A DNA stretch of 64,000 nucleotides from Istiophorus platypterus. Its lineage: Eukaryota; Chordata; Actinopteri; Istiophoriformes; Istiophoridae. The notes beneath the pieces were generated by a model. That model was given only the letters and a program-made list of their open reading frames with translations, searched no databases and had not been told where the DNA came from. Position 1 is the first letter of the stretch. Every line of letters begins with the position of its first letter. The translations under genes were made by a program, and so were the position numbers. This document shows, piece after piece, positions 59,518 to 64,000 of this stretch. The stretch lies in assembly GCA_016859345.1 (NCBI GenBank), contig CM029122.1, positions 9,026,575 to 9,090,574 of the forward strand, given 5' to 3'.

Positions 59518-61281
59518 CTCTCTCTCTCTCTCTCTGTGCTTCCCATTAGCCTCTTTGGCATGGCTACACAATGACCTCATCTGGTATGGGCTGAACTCCA
59601 GTAAAAACACACACAAGCACGCACACACGCATGCATACATGCACACACAGACACACAGACACACACACACACACACACAGGCGTGCACCCCCCCACACAC
59701 ACATACACAGCAGTAGAGCCTGTACAGTCCCATATAAGGACTTGCTGATGATGTAATGGGCGCCACTGACTGCGAGTGAGACTCAGTGTGCAGAGCACTT
59801 CTCATAATGTTTGGTTTTCCGGATGGAATGTCCACATCACTGGGATCTCCGGGATAGGGAGAGGTGAAAGTGTAGAGACAATTTATTCTCTGAGGATTTT
59901 AAAGGACAGAGGCCAACAGCACAGCACAGGTAGGAACAACCATAAAACTTGTGAACATCAGAAAGACACAGATGTGCATCTTGAAATATTTGTCACAAAA
60001 AAAACTTGCTTTGTACCTGCAAGAAAAGTTTTTACGGATCAAGTAGCCAATGGGCATTTTTGCATAAATTAGATAGTGCCAATGCCAATATGCTTGTGAT
60101 CCCAAATTGCTGTTATATAGCAAAAGAACACTTCAAAAAGGTATCCAAATTGTATATTTAAAGGCATGAATTTAAGTCTCACTCTGAATCTCTTACACTG
60201 AAAACCAATGGCCTTTAATTTCTAACTTATACTGTTTGCAATTCTAGCTTTTTAAAGACACATTATTGCCTAGAAAATACTTACAAATAAAAGTGAGAAC
60301 ATATGAACAAATCTTGTGTTTAAGTAGTTTAGGCTATTAATCTATGCATTGGAGCAATATATGATCATTTTCCAGACCTGCCCTTCGTTCCATTCTAAAC
60401 AACATATCTTTGCTAATTTAACCCACACACACAGGCATTATAGCTGATGGTTGATATGTAGTTTAATTTCAAAACTACAGATGCTCTAAATGTTAAATTT
60501 CAAGATCCTAAAAAAAAAAAACCTTGAATAAAAAAAGCAACTTTATATTTTACACAACATTGGCTATCACAGAGATCTTTTCCAAAAATCAATAACAATC
60601 TCCAAATACCACTTATTATATACAACAAAAAAAAGATTTTTTAAAAAAATGGGAACATTTTCAACCCATACAGGAGCATTTAAGCATGCATCTACAAGAC
60701 AAACATTGTATGTGGACTTTGAACATAAAAACAAGTACACCTAAATGTCAGGTCTCTGGATATATCCAGTATGCAGCACTCGTGGCAAAAGATCATATGA
60801 GGAGATGGATTCTAATTAGGAAAAATGCACTGGTGAGAGATCATTTTCAAGTGTCCCTGTCTTGCAATAGCACATGACACAAATGAGTACAGTGTGTATT
60901 AACCGCATTTGCACATTGCTGGTATGCATCTGTGGGAATGTGAGGAGTGACAGCACTTGGTAAATGCAGCCAGTCTTTAATTACTTATGGAACAGGGGGG
61001 AATTCCTGCCTCTCATAGCTGGAAATGGGGTAGCGTTCAAGGGTGCACAGAGGGAGGGTGATTGGGTGCAGTGTTGAGGGTATTCAAGAGTAGAGGAACT
61101 TCTTAATTAACAAACACTCCCTACCAAGGGATCATCTGCCATGCTAGTCAAAACACTCTACGGAGCGCTGCCTAGACAGAAATTCAGGACAACAAGAGCA
61201 TACACATATGGAGATTTCTACATGTTTTAGGGTTTACAGGTATGCATGGACATCAAAGAGGCATTGGTGTGCACGCGCACA

Positions 61282-61324
<43 letters not shown>

Positions 61325-64000
61325 ACATGTACAGAGGAGAAAAGAAAGTATTCCTGGCTTTGCTACAAGTTTGAGTACTGAGGTAATTGTGATTTATCTT
61401 GTGAAAATGAAAATAAATTTTATGCTGTAAATACACAATTTAAGAAATTATTTGTGTTTAAAAGTCAGAACCAAGAGGTTAAGAAGTTAAGCATAAACAC
61501 TACAAATGGCCCTGGAGGCTAAAATACAAGTAAATTACACAATAAAGCCAGACCACAAAATTGTGTTTGACATCAGTCTCGTTTGGTTTTCTTTACAGAC
61601 TCAAGCTCCTGATTGCAAAGGAGAGAGAATACCAGGAAATAAAGGAGAAGAAAAATGCAAGAGAAGTATCAGCTCTAAAAAAAGAGCTGACCAAGCTGAA
61701 GTCTTTAGCGCTGCTGGTTGTAAGGGAGCAACACTGTCTTAATGAGCTGCTGGAGGAACAAAGGCGCTGTGTCAAAGATCTGACCGCCATCACTGACCAC
61801 ATCAAGCAGGACATTGGTGCTGCTGACTCCAGTGCAAAGAAGGAGGAGCTCAAATCCCTGCATCTGGAGTTGGAGCCCCACAACCAAGTTTCCATTTTTG
61901 AACAAAGCCAGAACACCATGACAGCCCCAAGTCTTCTGTCAGAGGTGGAGGTACTGAGGAGAAGAGTAGTTGAAATGGAAGGGAAGGATGAAGAGCTGAT
62001 ACGAATAGGGGACCAGTGTCGAGAGCTGGACCGCAGACTAGTGAGGGAGATGAGCTACTGCCGTAGCCTGAAGGTGGAGGTGGACAACCTCAGTGGCAGA
62101 ATTAGTGAATTGGACAGGATAGAGGAGGTTTTAGTTAAGAGCAAACAGGACTGTAGTAATCTGAATGGCTGCTTGGAACGAGAGAGAGAGGTTAGTAAGA
62201 TGCTGTTGGGTGAGCTTGACACTTTGAAAGCCAGAGTGAGAGAATTAGAGGCTGCCGAGGGCCAAATGGAGAAGAGTGAAGCGACGATTAGACAGGACCT
62301 GGCCAAGCTCAGGTCACTTACGGTAGCTTTGGTGGAGGACAGAAAGACCATGGCTGAAAGGCTACGGCAGGCTGAGGAAAAAGTCAACAGGAAGGAGGGC
62401 AAAAGAAATGAGCAAAGCAATTTTGGAACAATGACAGAAAGACTGAGAGAGGAGAGGCAGCAGGCACTAAGGTCTCAAACAGATTTAGAGGGAAGGCTTA
62501 AGGGCATAGCAAAGCAAAAAGATGAGCTCCAGGAAAGACTAAAAACAGAGGAAGGGAGGAACACAGAGCTACAGAATAAAATAACCATCATGAAGAAAAG
62601 GTTACAAGTCCTGGAAAATAGGAAAGAAAAAGAGGAGAAGTACACGCACAGCTCTATTCCAAACAGCACTAACCATCTCTGTCCAACAGAGGATAACAAA
62701 GTCAAAGAACTGACCCAGGAGCTTGACAGGCTGCGAAAGAGACTCCGGGACAAGGAGGCGTTGGAAGGAGAACTGTTGAAGGTGGAAGAGGACTTTGGGT
62801 CCCTGGAAAAGAGGTTCAAGGATGAACAGAGGAGGTCTCGGGCTCTAACAGAGGAACTAGAGATGGCAAAGAGGGAGCTATCTAGGTATGAGCAGGCAGA
62901 GAAGCAGGAGGTCAACCAGGAACACCTTCTCCTGTGCCGTCTTCAAAAGGAGCAGGTTAAGTCCAGACTCTTAACCAGAGAAGTAGATGCCCTGAAGGAG
63001 AAACTCCAGAAGCTGATGGGGACTGAGGAGTCCATCAGCAGGGTGCAGACTGATCATTCCTCACTGCAGAGGAAACTGACCCAACAAGAAGCCAGGAACA
63101 GAGAGCTGGCCAAAGAGATGAAGGAACTGAGTAGTGAACTAGACAGATATAGACACATCAAGAATGTAACACCTGGTGCTAACAGACAACACTTTTCAGA
63201 CCTTCATCAAACCACCAAGGAGGTACAGACTGAGCAAGCAGACAGCCTGCCTCCTAACTACAGCGAACACAGCGAGAAACTAGATGAAGAAAACCATGAC
63301 AAGGACCCAAACCACAATGCACAAGTCATAAACAGAAGAAGCTCTCTTGTCAACAACCTTAACAGCTTGAACGCTGCTAATAACAACATAAGCCAATACA
63401 GCAGCCATTCAGAAAATAGCATAGATATTAACCAAACAAGTAACGGAGAGGTGATGATGTTAACACACACGCCAGGGCAGCCCCTGCACATCAAGGTAAC
63501 TCCCCATCATATACTCAACACAGCCACACTCGAGATTAGCAGCCCCACTGGTGACACAGCCACATCCTACACCAGCACAGCGGTCATCCCAAAAAGTGGA
63601 GCCTCTCCCAAGCAGAGAATTACCATCATCCAGAACTCAACTCTGCCTGCAGTTAATACCAAGACACCCCCTTCAAGCCCTGACCGCACCGTCTCCCCGC
63701 TTCACGGCACAACCATTACTCGGGTGCTAAGTCCAAATTCATCACGGTCTGCAACACCCGACCACAACAACTCCCCCATTCAGATTGTAACAGTAAGGAC
63801 TTGTTCTCCAGAACCAACAGAGGCTGCAAATCAGGCGGTCTTCTGCAAGACTCCAGAATGGCAAAACAGCTGGCAACGTCAGAGGTCCAACAGTAGCGAC
63901 ACAAGCCCCAGTATCATCACCACGGAGGACAACAAGATCCATATCCATCTGGGGAGCCCATACATCCAGTCTCAGAATGGTATGACCCACAGCCTCCCGC
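52331..64000 (+). CDS. filip1l: Filamin A-interacting protein 1-like (partial, continues past the right edge)
   Basis: FILIP1L is a long coiled-coil cytoskeletal protein, a relative of FILIP1, which in mammals inhibits endothelial and tumour cell migration. Exons 52,331-52,386, 52,553-52,723, 53,340-53,518 and 61,599-64,000 join in phase, giving about 935 codons without a stop. Visible: the N-terminal DLSRDDLLFLLSILEGELQ block; VYEKPI; LLEQDRER; long heptad-rich coiled coils (LKKELTKLKSLALLVV, MEGKDEELI, TEDNKVKELTQELDRLRKRL, REVDALKEKL); then a Ser/Thr/Pro-rich C-terminal part with THTPGQPLHIKVTP, TATLEISSPT, SYTSTAVIP, KQRITIIQNS and TTEDNKIHIHLGSPY. The SYTSTAVIP and THTPGQPL blocks favour FILIP1L over FILIP1. 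The stop codon lies outside the window. The gene is antisense to cmss1 and apparently lies within its first visible intron. Confidence 0.93.
52553..52723 (+). CDS. filip1l: filip1l exon: N-terminal coiled-coil region
   Basis: 57 codons, AREEVITVLKSERTGSALL, EKVLCALQRDSLQAQQDHLQ, DVYEKPIAK, phase 0 to phase 0. The DxYEKP motif is family-typical. Confidence 0.93.
53340..53518 (+). CDS. filip1l: filip1l exon: coiled coil
   Basis: LNHLVEAQKRSSKRMLEQLA, then RRLEEQERSHRAFIRKSSC and LTTLLEQDRER. 179 nt, phase 0 to phase 2, acceptor CCCCCTCAG, donor GAAAG/GTTGGT. An 8.1 kb intron follows. Confidence 0.92.
54373..54415. repeat. (CA)n microsatellite
   Basis: Imperfect CA run. Confidence 0.9.
54740..54900 (+). 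repeat. Copy of the 1,880-2,090 repeat family
   Basis: TTGATTATAATTGATTAGTT, CAAGAAAAAATGCCAAAGAT and a block near AACTGAAATATCTTTCAGTT follow the family order. Confidence 0.5.
56080..56590 (+). repeat. Longest copy of a dispersed repeat with the CATGAATGTCTGTA motif
   Basis: Blocks in order: GATGGGTATGTCATTAGTTT, TGCAGGCATTTGGTCACAAA, CATGAATGTCTGTAGCAAAT, GGCAATCCATCCAGTGGTTG, TGAGATATTTCACCCAAACC, AATGCCAACCTCATGGAGGG, then a second CATGAATGTCTTTACCAAAT. The internal motif thus occurs twice. A frequent percomorph repeat by my recollection. Confidence 0.65.
57559..57647. repeat. (CT)n(AT)n compound microsatellite
   Basis: About 34 bp of CT followed by about 55 bp of AT. Confidence 0.97.
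58085..58290 (-). repeat. Decayed copy of the 20,735-21,120 repeat family, opposite orientation
   Basis: Begins ATACACTCAGTTGCCATTTT, the reverse complement of the usual end of that family as I recall it. The rest is strongly decayed. Confidence 0.4.
59270..59317. repeat. (CA)n microsatellite
   Basis: Pure run of about 24 CA units. Confidence 0.97.
59470..59536. repeat. (CA)n(TC)n compound microsatellite
   Basis: About 24 CA units followed by about nine TC units. Confidence 0.96.
59606..59704. repeat. Imperfect (CA)n microsatellite
   Basis: CA-rich stretch with CGCACG, TGCATACA and C8 interruptions. Confidence 0.92.
61277..61320. repeat. (CA)n microsatellite
   Basis: About 22 CA units, 280 bp before the giant filip1l exon. 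Confidence 0.97.
61599..64000 (+). CDS. filip1l: filip1l giant exon (partial at the window edge)
   Basis: At least 800 codons in one exon, opened by acceptor TTCTTTACAG. Coiled coil runs to about 63,160 (ELSSELDRYRHIKN), then a low-complexity Asn/Ser-rich linker, then the conserved C-terminal Ser/Thr/Pro region with TP and SP sites. A single giant exon for this part is also the mammalian arrangement. Several long minus-strand open frames here are shadows. Confidence 0.95.

Larger units (their letters stand above)
53519..61598 (+). other. filip1l intron before the giant exon
   Basis: 8.1 kb. Repeats at 54,740-54,900, 56,080-56,590 and 58,085-58,290; microsatellites at 54,373, 57,559, 59,270, 59,470, 59,606 and 61,277. 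No further exon recognised. Confidence 0.65.

Noticed and set aside
61593..63990. Several minus-strand open frames of 60-146 codons in the filip1l exon
   Set aside because: Ser/Leu/Phe-rich shadows of a Glu/Lys/Arg/Leu coiled-coil frame on the plus strand; no homology.

Overview
The window is nuclear DNA of a ray-finned fish, most likely a percomorph teleost. It has spliced genes with GT-AG introns, CpG-rich 5' sequence at one gene, many CA, GA and AT microsatellites, and several dispersed repeat families that are common in percomorph genomes. Four protein genes could be reconstructed exon by exon, with intron phases that match at every join: dcbld2 (+), tmem30c (-), cmss1 (-, first exon not seen) and filip1l (+, runs off the right edge). 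The same four genes neighbour each other on human 3q12, so gene content and synteny support each other.

Layout. 1-14,100: gene-free, with an inverted pair of ~0.55 kb repeats (about 1,085-1,653 and 5,327-5,850), other decayed repeats and one possibly conserved stretch (8,200-9,130). 14,150-15,150: promoter, 5'UTR and CpG-rich first exon of dcbld2. 14,684-31,553: dcbld2, 15 coding exons giving 704 residues (signal peptide, CUB, LCCL, discoidin/F5-8C, stalk, one membrane span, tail with eight YxxP motifs), then a ~1.6 kb 3'UTR ending at a poly(A) signal at 33,150. 34,157-36,814 (-): tmem30c, a CDC50-family flippase subunit, 7 exons, 353 residues, convergent with dcbld2. 37,623-40,307 (-): nine exons of cmss1, a ribosome-biogenesis factor. 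40,308-61,598: introns and microsatellite-rich DNA holding a candidate first coding exon of filip1l (ends 43,618) and three sure filip1l exons (52,331-53,518). 61,599-64,000: the giant coiled-coil exon of filip1l, still open at the edge.

How the genes relate. They do not form an operon or a shared pathway: DCBLD2 is a cell-surface receptor-like protein, TMEM30C a P4-ATPase partner, CMSS1 nucleolar, and FILIP1L a cytoskeletal coiled-coil protein. The notable architecture is transcriptional. dcbld2 and tmem30c end tail to tail within about 30 bp, and cmss1 lacks its start codon in this window, which fits the mammalian arrangement in which filip1l lies antisense inside a long cmss1 intron. I found no CRISPR array, RNA gene, intact transposase or reverse transcriptase gene, and no evidence of a new multi-gene system.
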